Assembly: GCA_947166305.1 (NCBI GenBank) | Contig: CAMVDV010000031.1 | Span: forward strand, 1 to 35,088 | DNA: 35,088 nucleotides | Source of the DNA: an uncultured Prevotellaceae bacterium | Lineage (GTDB): Bacteria; Bacteroidota; Bacteroidia; Bacteroidales; Bacteroidaceae | Direction of reading: 5' to 3' | In this document: positions 9,001 to 19,700 of the stretch, in pieces | Layout of the letters: the number at the start of each line of letters is the position of its first letter | Numbering within the stretch: the first letter of the stretch is position 1 | Program-made: the position numbers and the translations under genes | The notes under the pieces: model-generated | What the model was told of the DNA's origin: nothing | The model's database searches: none | The model's input: the letters and a program-made list of their open reading frames with translations, nothing else

Positions 9001-12000
9001 ACTTCTCTATTGCCGGCGAGGAAGACCTTCCCGATGTCATAGCCGAGATACAGAGCTATGAGAAGGAAGCCTACGAAAACCCGATTGCAACGCAGTCGCT
9101 CATCGACGCATTCGGTGCAACTGTTGACGCAATGGACGACGTTGCCACCTTCGACGACCTTGCCAAGGCTCTCGACGACATCAAGAAGGCTAAGGACGCC
9201 CTTGATGCCAACATCGCAGTCTACAAGGCATACATCGACAAGTGCGAGGAAGTGAAGACCTACCTTGCAGAGCACAACGACTTCGAAGGCGAGCTTCGCA
9301 CAGCACTCGAGGCCTACCTCAACGGTGGCGTAGAGGAGCCCAGCGAGGACAATCCTCTTGGCAGCTATGAGTACATCACCGATGTGCATACAGCCACGGC
9401 AGAAGAGATTGCAGCCGAGACTGAGCGCGTGACCAAGTGGCTTGCCGAAGCCATCGTCAGCGGATACGTTGCAGGCACCGACGTCAGCAACCTCATCCCC
9501 AACAGCGACTTCAGTCAGCAGAACGCCAACTGGACAGGTGGCTTCGGCAACGGCTGGGGCGAGACTGAAGGCAAGAGCGGCAAGATTGTGGGCGTGGAGG
9601 CTTGGAATACGACGGGCGAGATGTATCAGACCGTCGAGGACCTGAAGCCCGGCTACTACCTTGTAGGAGTCAATGCAGCCTTCCGTCCGAGCAACAACCG
9701 CTACAGCTACAACTATGCTGCAGGCATCTATGCCAACGGCATCTTCAACTACTTCCCGACAGCCATCGAAGACTATGTTTCCCTTGACGACGCACAGGAT
9801 GGCGTGAACTGCAACCTGACTGTTGCAAGCGCCTACGACCTTCCCGTCTATGAAGACCTCATGACGACCGAGGGCGAATATGGCCTCATGGGTTACGTCG
9901 TGCAGGGTCCGACCGGTATGGCTATTGCTGCCAATGCAGGACGCTACCAGACTTACACCATTGCCAACGTGGGTGAGGACGGCAAGCTCACCATCGGCAT
10001 CAAGAATCCTGGCACGAAGTACGGCAACGACTGGACAGGCTGGGGCCCGCTCAAGGTGACTTATCTTGGCGAGGATGCCGACGCTGCCCTTTCCGACGTG
10101 ATTGAGAACATGACGGCACGCGCCGAGACCATGCTCAACCTTTACTATTTCAGCGACGAGAATGCTGCCGAAGCTCCCAACTACCCGAACGAACTGCACG
10201 AAGAGCTGCAGGATTGTGTCGATGCCGTTGCAGGCACGACGGGCGTGGCTGGCAAGGCTGCTCTGGTGAAGAAGTTCTCCGACACCTTCCAGGCCATCTA
10301 TGAAGGCAAGCAGGCCTACGTCCATCTCAACAACTTTGCTCAGCAGCTCGACTTCATCGCTCTGGAGAATCTGGAGCTGGTGGAGAAGGATACAGAGAGC
10401 GGCGAATGGATTGAGACGGGCGACAAGGTGTTCAGCGACGAAGAAGTCAAGGCCATCGAGGATGCTGCCATTGCCATCTATGTGGCATACACCGATGGTA
10501 GCTATAGCACCGAGGAGGCTCTGAATCCCGAGGCAAAGGCTGCCGACGCACTTGCTTCCATCGTTCCTGCTCAGGATGCCGACGGTTACTACCTCATCGG
10601 CACCACGAAGCAGTTCGTGGCCTACCGCGCTATTGCCAGCGAAGTGGACAAGTATGCCAAGGGCAAGCTGACGGCGGACATCGACATGGCGGGCATTGCC
10701 ATGCTGCCCATCGGTCACAACCGCGGCGAGAACGCCATCCATATCTTTGCCGGCGAGCTCGACGGACAGAACCATGGCCTGCTCAATGTCTATATCGACG
10801 ACAACAGGATCCAGTCGGACTATGGAGAGCCTGCTGCACTCTTCTACGAGCTGCAGAATGCAACGGTGAAGAACCTGAAGCTGACGGGCGAGATGTACAC
10901 AAGCAATAAGTTCTCCGGTCCTGTGACCCGCTACATGTCTGGCAAGTCCACCATCAACAACTGTGAGGTTGAAGTGACGATGCACTTTGCAGAGAATCTC
11001 TCAGGCGACGCATCCTCCGGCGGTTTGATTGGATACAACGGCAGTGCCAACAGCCTCATCAGCAACTGTCTGGTGAACAGCACACTGATTGGTGAGGGCG
11101 AGAACCCCATCTGGTATGTGGGCGGCATAGCCGGCTGGTCCAATTCTACCCTTAATATCAAGAACTGCCTCATCACGTCGAAGTATGTGAACGTGGGCGC
11201 TGAGGGCGACAACTCTCAGACGATTTCCCGCGGCACTGCTCCTGCACCGTCGAATGTCTTCGTCACCGAGTTCTTCCGCGGACAGCAGGGTACGCTCGTC
11301 ACGCCTGAGCAACTGGCAAGCGGCGAGACGGCTTGGAAGCTGAACGGCAGTTCGGGCGACAATCCTTACTGGTTCCAGACGCTGGGCACGGAGGCTGCTC
11401 CTCATCTGTTCGGCGGCGATGTGGTTTACTACTACGCTGGCCAGTACACCAACGACAAGCCCAATCCGCAGCTCAATGCCTTTGCCTACAACCTCGACGC
11501 CAAGCTCACGGGCAACAATGTTGTCGTGAAGTACGACCTGAATGCTGAGGCTGAGGACGTCAAGGTGGGCTTCTACGACGGCGAGACGCTTGTCTATACC
11601 GCCGAAGCCGACGAGGTATTCTCTGCCGGCACGCACACTGTGACGGTTCCCACGAGCAATCTCGGCGAGAATCCGCTGGGCCTGAACTTCAAGATTGAGG
11701 TGACGGGCAAGGGTACGCTCGACGTCATCAAGATGGGCGACAGCTATAAAGTATGGGGACCCTACGGTCTGGCTGTCAACAACAATCCCGAGAGCAAGAA
11801 CTTCGGTCAGGTGCTCATAGCTGAGAGCTATCCCGATGAGCCTGAGACGGGCTACATGTCGAGCCACAAGCCCGGTGCCCTCTATGCGTTCGACCCGATG
11901 TTCCAGCCTGTCAACGCTGCCGACGGCACGCCTGGCTTCTATGGCGGTCTGCCCATCAAGGGCGAGACTCCGCTCGTCATGGCAGGCACCTTCAAGTTCG

Positions 12001-12980
12001 ACCTTGAGGATGTTCGCTTCACCGAAGACGGCCGACTCTTCGTGGCCCGTGCTTCTGGCACAAGCAACAGCTCCGTCTGGGAGATCAATCCCGACGATCT
12101 CGACGAGCCTTGGACACCTGTCTTCACGGGAGGCGAGCTCGACGAGGCCACTGGCATCACCTATCTCGGCGAAGAGGAACAGAACCGCATGGCCATCAGC
12201 ATTGCCTTCGAGGGCAAGGGCGACGACCTGAGGATGTACGTCCTGGGCGGTCAGCGCAGCAACGGCGGCTACAATACCACCGACTACAACTGCGCCATCT
12301 ACGACCTCGGCACGCAGAAGCAGTGGAGCGACCTGCCTTCTGACTTCTTCCTGCCGCTCGACGGTGTCTACACCTATTCGCCCTACTATGCCGGCATTCA
12401 GACCGATGGCAACGGCGGCCTCTGGTTCATCCAGAGCACCTCTGCACCCTCGGAGGACCTGCCCGCCATCAAGCACTTCGACGCAACGGGCAAGGAGGAC
12501 TACAGCAACATCACCTCTGTGCCTCGCGGCGCAAGGATTGCCATGACCACCGACGGCAACTATCTGGCATTCCCCAACGGCAATGGCAGCATCGTCCTCT
12601 ACGAGACCAACTATGTTCCCATGGCCAACGGCATGATCTTCCTGCAGCCCAAGACGAACATCTCGGTGGGCGAGACGGCTATCTCCAGCCTTGCATTCGA
12701 CTATGCCAACAACCTCTATGTGGCATCGGCAGGCAGCGAGACCTTCAGCCGCTACGCTATCCCCGGTATGCCTAAGGTTGTCGTGACGCCGGGCAACGGC
12801 ATCACTGTCGGATCCAACGGCGATGTCAACGGCGACGGCAAGGTGGACATTGCAGACGCAGTGACCGTGCTCAACATCATGGCCGAGGGTCTGCATCCTG
12901 CCAATGCCGATGTCAACGGCGACGGCAAGGTGGACATCGCAGACTTCGTCAGCGTGCTCAACATCATGGCCGAGCAGTAA
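6027..12980 (+). CDS. Giant secreted GLUG-like, dockerin-containing protein (paralogue 1)
   Basis: A 2317-residue protein of unknown specific role. A signal peptide (cleavage likely after AWA, residues ~21-23) sends it out of the cytoplasm. Residues ~27-1000 hold three beta-helix modules of GLUG type, with repeating FDGQGHTI, GGIVG and NCL/NCW turns. Small knuckles VCTTCG (~350) and WCTVCG (~691) separate the modules and could bind zinc. Residues ~1000-1160 are helical and FIVAR-like. Residues ~1160-1355 resemble a galactose-binding jelly roll (NSDFSQ, YYLVGVNAAFRPS). A second helical part and a fourth GLUG-like module (~1520-1800) follow. Residues ~1910-2250 look like a beta-propeller. The last ~50 residues are a dockerin pair with two DVNGDGKVDIAD calcium loops. 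The gene has its own promoter, leader and terminator. It is homologous over its whole length to the next gene. Adhesion or glycan binding is inference. Confidence 0.85.
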   Translation: MRRKLLNLCLTVLMSAVCTAAWALSEVNGVYQIGTAAELEEFAALVNGENPNANAVLTADIEKEINGVMIGLTGSEYEGIFDGQGHTITVNIFEESVDGIGLFQYIGRKGIVRNLKVQGEITTGRSFAGGLAGYSRGIIRGCYIDIKINSSKAGDATHGGIVGKAFTGTVVENCLVKLNINGATTQNCGGIVGWADGRTNIVNCLAITDESNLDISNGLSCNIARKPANVKALNLEAYSAGYYAGLLDGACYNNYVTKQWGTNEATTVVPLEDLADGRICYQLNNDQSSINWVQRIGTDPFPVPAAFGTGVVYASGPTACDGKAEAELTFSNSGSAQATPHTLDAMGVCTTCGYFDFHAYDAAYEPESTDRAISLGSVQDIDRASVWNDILGGFKLNMKMVNDIEYVAEPGHYIFSPNAWVDGNFDGQGHTLTIEMSDMGALASFIPEMCGNFENVIMHGTIGTTSGQNAGSISGHARMALVRNVYSDITINSEINGDNSSGGFFGAMYNAKTVENCIYAGDFVTPRDANSGAGCVRIGGFAGWAHAQTLFNNCAFLGNLIGAGGAGSIENSQHFSRNPGSVICTNCYVANVIEGPDVSDYDKFTQIEDANDIESGALAFALNGKQGGVERFYQVIGTDPEPMPIKKAGGLVYVSSGTYRCDGTPIGGASYTNNATGEPVIPPHDFVDGWCTVCGQMQPDYLTPVDGFYEINDGAELAWWANYAGTHPDASARLTEDIDMEGHMDRFVPAGSTSVPFVGEFDGQRHTISNLVVDNPTKDCQGLISAIGDGAVIHDLILDESCSISGNAFCGLVGRTINGGDIYMYNVGNEGDVSTVNQNAAGLIGVCDGQMAMHIDNCWVTGYINGGRESGAIFGYSANNSTVTNCWSTAQMPSSAIYDCDSFTRGSAKVVNCYEADIEGVDHNKQQHYRQMGADRATIKLPLEEVESGALCYNLNGKKFTDPVWFQTLDQDEHPYPWADEHNIIIYGAEQYFSIAGEEDLPDVIAEIQSYEKEAYENPIATQSLIDAFGATVDAMDDVATFDDLAKALDDIKKAKDALDANIAVYKAYIDKCEEVKTYLAEHNDFEGELRTALEAYLNGGVEEPSEDNPLGSYEYITDVHTATAEEIAAETERVTKWLAEAIVSGYVAGTDVSNLIPNSDFSQQNANWTGGFGNGWGETEGKSGKIVGVEAWNTTGEMYQTVEDLKPGYYLVGVNAAFRPSNNRYSYNYAAGIYANGIFNYFPTAIEDYVSLDDAQDGVNCNLTVASAYDLPVYEDLMTTEGEYGLMGYVVQGPTGMAIAANAGRYQTYTIANVGEDGKLTIGIKNPGTKYGNDWTGWGPLKVTYLGEDADAALSDVIENMTARAETMLNLYYFSDENAAEAPNYPNELHEELQDCVDAVAGTTGVAGKAALVKKFSDTFQAIYEGKQAYVHLNNFAQQLDFIALENLELVEKDTESGEWIETGDKVFSDEEVKAIEDAAIAIYVAYTDGSYSTEEALNPEAKAADALASIVPAQDADGYYLIGTTKQFVAYRAIASEVDKYAKGKLTADIDMAGIAMLPIGHNRGENAIHIFAGELDGQNHGLLNVYIDDNRIQSDYGEPAALFYELQNATVKNLKLTGEMYTSNKFSGPVTRYMSGKSTINNCEVEVTMHFAENLSGDASSGGLIGYNGSANSLISNCLVNSTLIGEGENPIWYVGGIAGWSNSTLNIKNCLITSKYVNVGAEGDNSQTISRGTAPAPSNVFVTEFFRGQQGTLVTPEQLASGETAWKLNGSSGDNPYWFQTLGTEAAPHLFGGDVVYYYAGQYTNDKPNPQLNAFAYNLDAKLTGNNVVVKYDLNAEAEDVKVGFYDGETLVYTAEADEVFSAGTHTVTVPTSNLGENPLGLNFKIEVTGKGTLDVIKMGDSYKVWGPYGLAVNNNPESKNFGQVLIAESYPDEPETGYMSSHKPGALYAFDPMFQPVNAADGTPGFYGGLPIKGETPLVMAGTFKFDLEDVRFTEDGRLFVARASGTSNSSVWEINPDDLDEPWTPVFTGGELDEATGITYLGEEEQNRMAISIAFEGKGDDLRMYVLGGQRSNGGYNTTDYNCAIYDLGTQKQWSDLPSDFFLPLDGVYTYSPYYAGIQTDGNGGLWFIQSTSAPSEDLPAIKHFDATGKEDYSNITSVPRGARIAMTTDGNYLAFPNGNGSIVLYETNYVPMANGMIFLQPKTNISVGETAISSLAFDYANNLYVASAGSETFSRYAIPGMPKVVVTPGNGITVGSNGDVNGDGKVDIADAVTVLNIMAEGLHPANADVNGDGKVDIADFVSVLNIMAEQ

Positions 12981-13027
12981 GCCATTCCGTAGCAAATAGT
13001 TCCTACAGAATAGGATAAGCATCAGAG

Positions 13028-13060
13028 AGGCCCCCTGCGGACGTGTTCCGCAGGGGGCCT
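13028..13060 (+). terminator. Rho-independent terminator of paralogue 1
   Basis: A perfect 14-bp stem AGGCCCCCTGCGGA / TCCGCAGGGGGCCT with a 5-nt loop, followed by TTTGTCTTT. A near-identical hairpin ends paralogue 2 at 20709-20742. Confidence 0.9.
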
Positions 13061-13076
13061 TTGTCTTTCTGCGGAA

Positions 13077-13142
13077 ACCCCACAGGGTTCTTGCCGTAAT
13101 CCCACAGGGTTCTCGCCGTAATCCCACAGGGTTTTTGTCATA
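13077..13142 (+). repeat. 22-bp tandem array, family B (3 units)
   Basis: Three exact 22-bp units (13077, 13099, 13121) sharing CCCACAGGGTT, starting 17 bp after the terminator hairpin. The core CAGGGTT recurs in the arrays at 20761 and (inverted) 28764. Confidence 0.9.
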
Positions 13143-13175
13143 ACCCTGTTATCAGCAAAAAAATCCCCCCTCCCT

Positions 13176-13378
13176 GTAGGGACGCGCCGTGGCGCGTCCG
13201 CGTATGCATCGAAGGCACATCGGCGTTCACAGCGACGGCACATCGGCAGAAACCGTGGCGCGTCCGCGTATGCAGCGACGGCACATCGGCGGAAACCGTG
13301 GCGCGTCCGCGTATGCAGCGAAGGCACGTCGGCGGAAAACGGAGCGCGGATGGCGGACGCGCCACGGCGCGTCCCTAC
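13176..13378. repeat. 203-bp palindromic-end element, copy I
   Basis: The ends, 13176-13200 and 13354-13378, are inverted copies of each other beginning GTAGGGACGCGCC. Each end is also an internal palindrome (GGACGCGCC-GT-GGCGCGTCC at the left). The interior repeats CCGTGGCGCGTCCGCG with a TATGCAGCG tail in units of ~43 bp (two of ~22 bp). A shorter relative lies at 33967-34060. No transposase is encoded. It looks like a non-mobile or MITE-like intergenic repeat; no target duplication is clear. Confidence 0.8.
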
Positions 13379-13398
13379 ATGCATAACGTGTCATGCCT

Positions 13399-13486
13399 GT
13401 CATCGTCGCTGCCTGCGATTGTCATCGCCGCTGCCTGCGATTGTCATCGTCGCCGCCTGCGATTTCCGTCGCCGCTGCCTGCGATT
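13399..13486 (+). repeat. 22-bp tandem array, diverged family A-like (4 units)
   Basis: Four exact 22-bp units (13399, 13421, 13443, 13465) ending in GCCTGCGATT. The unit agrees with the inverted family A unit at 5666 at about 15 of 20 positions. Confidence 0.85.
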
Positions 13487-13603
13487 TGTTGATCAAAGTC
13501 CGTAAAAAAGCAATAAAAAACCTGAAAATAATCCAAATTTTATACTTTCTTAACACAAAAAGAGGGTAAATGATACTTTGCAGCGAGAAAAGTGTGAAAT
13601 TAT

Positions 13604-13634
13604 TTTGAAGGAAAGGTAAAATCTGCTAACTTTG
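13604..13634 (+). promoter_or_regulatory. Promoter of the second giant secreted gene
   Basis: TTTG (13604-13607), 19 bp, then TAACTTTG (13627-13634), the same spacing as upstream of 6027. It predicts a ~100-nt A/T-rich leader with ATTAACC (13710-13716) and ATTAACT (13723-13729). The stretch 13487-13603 is A/T-rich and shows no gene. Confidence 0.7.
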
Positions 13635-13742
13635 CTAAGCGATATTGCACGAAAAGCATCCAAACAAAACATATACATTATATATAATATAAGAAACCTA
13701 AATTTTTTAATTAACCAATTTTATTAACTTAATTCTACAGTT

Positions 13743-16700
13743 ATGAGTAAAAAACTACTGAATCTGTGTATGGCCGGGCTCATGAGCCTCGTCGGCACAG
13801 CTGCATGGGCACTCTCCGAAGTGGGAGGCGTCTATCAGATCGGTACTGCGGACGACCTCGTCGCCTTCGCAGAGCTCGTGAATGGTGGAAATCCCTACGT
13901 CAATGCCGTGCTGACGGCCGACATCGACAAGGGCATGGACCGAACCATGATCGGTAAGGACGGTGTCGACTTCCAAGGCACCTTCGACGGTCAGGGACAC
14001 ACCATCACCGTCAACACCTTCAACGACGAGTCCGACGGCACGGCCATCTTCCGCAATGTCGGAGCACGTGCCCTCATCAAGGATCTGAAGGTGCAGGGCA
14101 ACATCACCACCAACAAGAAGCACGCCTGCGGCATCGCCGCTTGGAACCGTGGCACCATCACTGGCTGCTACGTCGACCTCACGGTGACAAGTGGTGTGGC
14201 AGGCGACGCCACTCATGGCGGCATCGCCGGCGTCTGCTACCAAGGTTCAATGATTGAGAACTGCTTGGCAAAGTTCGTCATCAAGGGCGCCACCTCCACC
14301 AACAACGGCGGTATCGTTGGCTGGTGCAGCGAGCGCACCAACGTCATCAACTGTCTCGTCATCAACGACGGCAGCGAATTCCAGTTGGATGGCAACAGTG
14401 GCACTATCGGACGTAACGCCGACGCACATCTGCTGTATGTCAACCTCAGCGAGTACATCGGCAATGAGTACGACAAGCGACCCGGCGGCGCCAGCGGCAA
14501 CAACTATGCCACCAACGCCTGGGGCAACACCAGGACTGCCACCATCGTTCCCTACGATGACCTGGCCGACGGACGCATCTGCTATCAGCTCAACAACGAC
14601 CAGAGCCACATCGCATGGACGCAGACCATCGGCACAGACCCCTTCCCCGTGCCCGCAGCATTCGGCGGGAAGCAAGTCTATGCCTCCGGTCCCACGGACT
14701 GCGATGGCAAGTCTGAGGGTGAACTCACCTTCTCCAACAGCGGAACACCGCAGGCCACGGCCCACCAGTTCGACCGCTTCGGCATCTGCCAAGTCTGCGG
14801 CTGCTTCAACATCTACGGCCTCCAGTTCGACGAGACCGACGGCTACTACATCCTGAACAACGCGGCCGACATCGACCTCGCCGAGGGTATGAACCGAATC
14901 CAGAACGGCGGTAAGTTCAGCATCAAGATGGCCAACGACATCACCTACACCGCTGAACCTGGACGCTTCATCTTCAACCCCGGCAACTGGTTCGACGGCA
15001 ACTTCAACGGACAAGGCCACGAGCTCACCATCGAGATGAGCGACATGACGGCAGAAGCCGCTGCCCTCTTCCCCAACTTCGGCGGCGACTACTTCGAGAA
15101 CGTCATCATGCACGGATCCATCATCACTAGCAGCAAGTTCGCTGGCTCCATCACGGGCCATACGCGCCGCGGCAAGACAATGATCCGCAACGTCTTCTCC
15201 GACATCGACATCACCTGCAGCTATGCTGGCGACAACACCACAGCAGGCCTTATTGGTGTGGTAGAGGAAAAGACACAGGTGGAGAACACCATCTATGCCG
15301 GAAACATCATCGGTAACGACAACACCGAGTGTCTGGCAGGCTTCGCCGGATGGTCCAGCGGACAGACCTACTACACCAACTGCGCATTCCTCGGAACGCT
15401 CAGTGGTCAGACTGGCGACTCCAAGACCCTCTCGCGTAACCCCTCCAACATCACCTGCAACAACGTCTACATTGCCAACAGCTACGGCTATGAAGACGAA
15501 GCAAAGGCAATCCTCATCGAGAACACCGACGACATCGAGAGCGGTGCACTCGCCTACGCCCTGAACGGCAACGAAGGCGGTGTGGAACGCTTCTACCAGA
15601 AGATCGGTGAGGACCTCTTCCCTTATCCTATTAAGAAGGAAGGTGCACTCGTCTACACTTCCGCATCAAGCTACCGCTGCGACGGTCAGCCCGAAGGCGA
15701 CGTCATCTTCTCCAACACTCCCTCCGGCACTCCCGTCCTGCCTCCTCACGAGTATGAGGACGGCTTCTGCACAGTCTGCGGCGGCCTGCAGGAAGACTAT
15801 ATGACTCCCGTCGATGGCTGGTTCAACATCAGCAACGGCAAGGAACTCGTCTGGTGGACCAACTATGCTGCCAAGCACCTCGACGTCAGCGCACGCCTCA
15901 CCGAGGACATCGACATGGAGGCTGACGGCTGCAACGAGGACGGCGTGACACAGCACTGGGCCAACGTCGGCACAGAAGGCAAGCCCTTCTACGGCAACTT
16001 CGACGGTCAGTTCCACACCATCAGCAACCTTGTCATCAACCACCCGAACGACAATGGCGTAGGCCTCATTGCTGTCATGAACAGCTTGCCCTCCAAGGGC
16101 TACGGAGGCATCAGCGACGACGACGCTCGCGCTGCCGAAGGTGTATATATTAAGAATGTAGTGCTCGACAATAGCTGCACCATTACCGGTAAGGGCTACG
16201 TCGCTCTCGTTGGTATGACCGCTCCTTGGGCAGGTCATGTCACCATCCAGGGCGTCATGATGTGCGGCGATGTCAAAGCAGCCGACGGCCCCAACGCAGC
16301 AGGTGTGTTCGGTTGTGTCATGAGCTCTGCTTGCCATGTCACCATCAACAACTGCGGCATGGTCGGCGACGTCAAGGGCCCGAAGGAGAACGGCTCGTTC
16401 TCCGGCTGGCTGGGCGACTGGGCTGAAGTGACCAACTGCTTCGCCGTAGGTTCTGTAGAAGGTTACGAAAACGAGAATCGCTACTTCGCTCGCTACGGCA
16501 ACGCCCGCGTCAACGACAACATCAAGAACTGCTATGCCCTCCACGGCACACAGGAACACGTCGGCATCGTCACCGCAGAAGACTTTGAGAGCGGTGCTCT
16601 GGCATGGCGTGCCAACGGTGAGCAGTTCCGCACTGCTTACTGGTATCAGACACTCGGCGAGGATCCCTATCCTTATCCCGACCCCTCTCACGGCACTGTC

Positions 16701-19700
16701 ATCTTTGCTGCCGACCAATACTTCTCGATTGCCGACGAAGCCGACATCGACGAAGTCTCTGCAGCCATTCAGACTTACGAGGAAGGGGCTGTGGCAGACG
16801 TCATCGCCACACAGTCTTTGCTCGACAAGTACAGCGCAACATTGGCTTCACTGGCTGATGCAACCACCATTCCTGAGTTCGCCGATGTCCTCGACTCCGT
16901 GAGCGTTCAGAAGAAGGAGATTGCTGAGAATGCTGCCACCTACAAGGCTTTTGCCGACAAGTGTGAGGAAATCAAGGCTCGCCTCGAGAGCGATACGAGC
17001 TTCCAGGGCGACCTTCGCACGGCTCTCGAAGCTTATCTCAACGAGTCTGAAGAACCCTCCGAGGAGAATCCTCTTGGCACATACAGCTATATCATGGACA
17101 ATCACACTGCCACCGCAGCCGAAGTGAAGGCTGAGATGGAGCGTGTGATGGCTTGGCTCAATCAGGCTATTGCTGAAGACTATGCTCCTGGCACCGATGT
17201 CACCAGCATGCTTGCCAACGCCGACTTCTCCGAAGGCTACAACGAAAAGTGGACCAACGGTTTTGCTACAGGCAGCGGCACGACGAAGAGTGGCGATGCT
17301 GAGAAAGACAAGACCATTGGCGTGGAAGCCTGGGCAAAGACCGGCGATATGTTCCAGACCATTGAGGACATGAAGCCCGGCTACTATCTCGTAGGCACAC
17401 ACGCTGCCTTCCGTCCCAGCAATGACCGTTACAACACGAACTATGCCGCTGGTATCTATGCAAACGGCACCTTCAACTACTTCCCCGCAGCTATTGAGGA
17501 CTACCTCGCTGCTGCCGACACTCTCGACCAAGTGAATTGCAACCTCCACGGCGACGGTGCTCACGACCTGGCCATTTATGATGACATGGTATCCACTAGC
17601 GATGAAGAGGCAGGCACCACTCCTGCCGGCTACATTCCTCAGGGTGAGAGAGGCATGGCTGCTGCCGCCAACGACGGACGCTACCAGGTTTACACTCTCG
17701 GCAAGGTCGGTGAAGACGGAAAGCTCACCATCGGCATCAAGAACCCCGGCACGAAGTACGACAACGACTGGACCGGTTGGACTGCCATCAAGGTGACTTA
17801 TCTTGGCGAAGAGCCCACTGAGGGCGTTGCCGACGTGCTTGAAAACATGACGGCCCGTGCCAATACGATGCTCGAGTATGCGTATGACGACATGACTCCC
17901 ACGAAGAAGCCTAACTATCCTGCTGAGCTTCTCGACGAGCTGGAGGGCATTCTGAATGCCGACGCTGACGAGTTCACCACCATCGACAACCTCTCCAGCG
18001 TATTCCAGAAGATCTACGAAGGCAAGCAGGCTTATGCTGCCATGTACCAGACGGCTGCTGGACTCGAAACCATTGGGACCGCTAACCTCAACCTTGTTGA
18101 AAAAGACGAGGAAACGGGCGAATGGATGGAGACTGGCGAGACCCTCTTCTCCGGCGAGGAGACACAGATTCTGGAAGATGCCGCTGGCGCTATGTACGAT
18201 GCCTTCTTCGAGGGCGCATACAGCACAGCAGAAGCTCTCGAGGCTGCCAAGGCTGACAATCCGGAAATCTCAAGCCTCATTCCTGCAAAGGACGAGGAAG
18301 GCTACTATCTGATTGCCACTCCGAAGGACGTTGCTGCTTTCCGTGCTTTCGCAATGAACGCGGACAACGCTTCCAAGGCTAAGATGACGGCCGACGTCGA
18401 CATGACGGGTATTGCCATGCAGCCCATCAATAGCAGCGACAACCGCTTCCGTGGCATCTTCGACGGTCAGGCTCATGCCCTGAAGAACGTCTACATCAAC
18501 TATGAGGGCGAAGGCTCTGCTCTGTTCTCCGCTATCGATGGCGGCACAGTGAAGAACCTCAAGCTCACTGGCGACTACTATTCCGGAGCCGCAGGCAAGT
18601 TCATGGCTGGCATTGCAGGCTGGGCTAAGAATGCTAAGATTCAGAATTGCGATGTGGCAGTCACGCTCAATTCTACCGTCGAGGGCGACGGCACACACGG
18701 TGGCATCATTGGTAACAACGACGGCGACGGCACACTTGTCGAGAACTGTCTTGTCCGCTCTACGCTCCTGGGTGCATCTACCAACTCCTGTGGCGGTGTG
18801 ATTGGCTGGTCTGGCTCTCTCTCCACTGTGCGCAACACGCTGATTCTCTCTCAGGGCAACACCATCGACACGAGCAACGGCTGCAACACTATCAGCCGCA
18901 ACGATGGCAACTGCACCGTCGAAAACGTCTTCTATGTGGAGACCATCGGCACCGCCAACGGCACGAAGGCTACTGCTGAGCAGCTCGCAAGCGGTGAGAT
19001 TACCTACAAGCTGAACGGCAGCAAGAGCGAAGGCGACCTGGCTTGGTTCCAGACCATCGGCACCGATGCTACGCCTCGCCTGTTCGACGGCCCGAAGGTT
19101 TACTTCTATGGCGGACAGTACATCAACGATGTTCCCAACCCGCAGCTCAATGCGTTTGCTTACGACCTTGACGCCAACCTGCGCGGCAGCAACGTTGTGG
19201 TTGAGTTCAAGCTGAATGCTGAGGCTGAAAGTGCAGAGGTTAACTTCTACGACGGCGAGACTCTGGTTTACACCGAGACCGTTGCCGAGGAACTCTCTGC
19301 AGGCCAGAACCGTGTGACGGTGGAAGCCAGCAAGCTCGGCAGCGAGCCCACAGCTCTCAACTACGAGATTGTCGTCAATGGCAAGGGCACCAAGGAAGTC
19401 GCCAAGGTGGGCGAAGGCTTCAAGATCAGCTCGCCTTATGGCTTGGCAGTGAACAACAATCCCAAGAGCGCAGGCTTCGGCCAGATTCTCGTCACCGACG
19501 CTCGTCCGGGCGAGGACCGCGAGGGTATGGACACTCAGGGCAACCCCGGCGCACTCTATGCATTCGATGCTGCCTTCCAGAGAGAGGGCACATACTATGG
19601 TGGCCTGAACATCAGGGAGGCTGAGCCTCTCTCCATTGCCGGCGACTACAAGTTCGACCTCAAGGACATCCGCTTCACTGAGGACGGCCGTCTGTTCGTG

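Noticed and set aside
6039..10985. A 1648-codon open frame on the minus strand inside paralogue 1, and a 708-codon one at 11001-13127
   Set aside because: These are shadows in the codon-aligned antisense frame. The sense gene hardly uses TTA, CTA and TCA codons, so stops are absent from the reverse frame; the products have no domains or signal peptide.
13022..13492. Several 64-120-codon open frames across 13022-13492
   Set aside because: They only translate the 22-bp arrays and the palindromic element, giving low-complexity repeated peptides.
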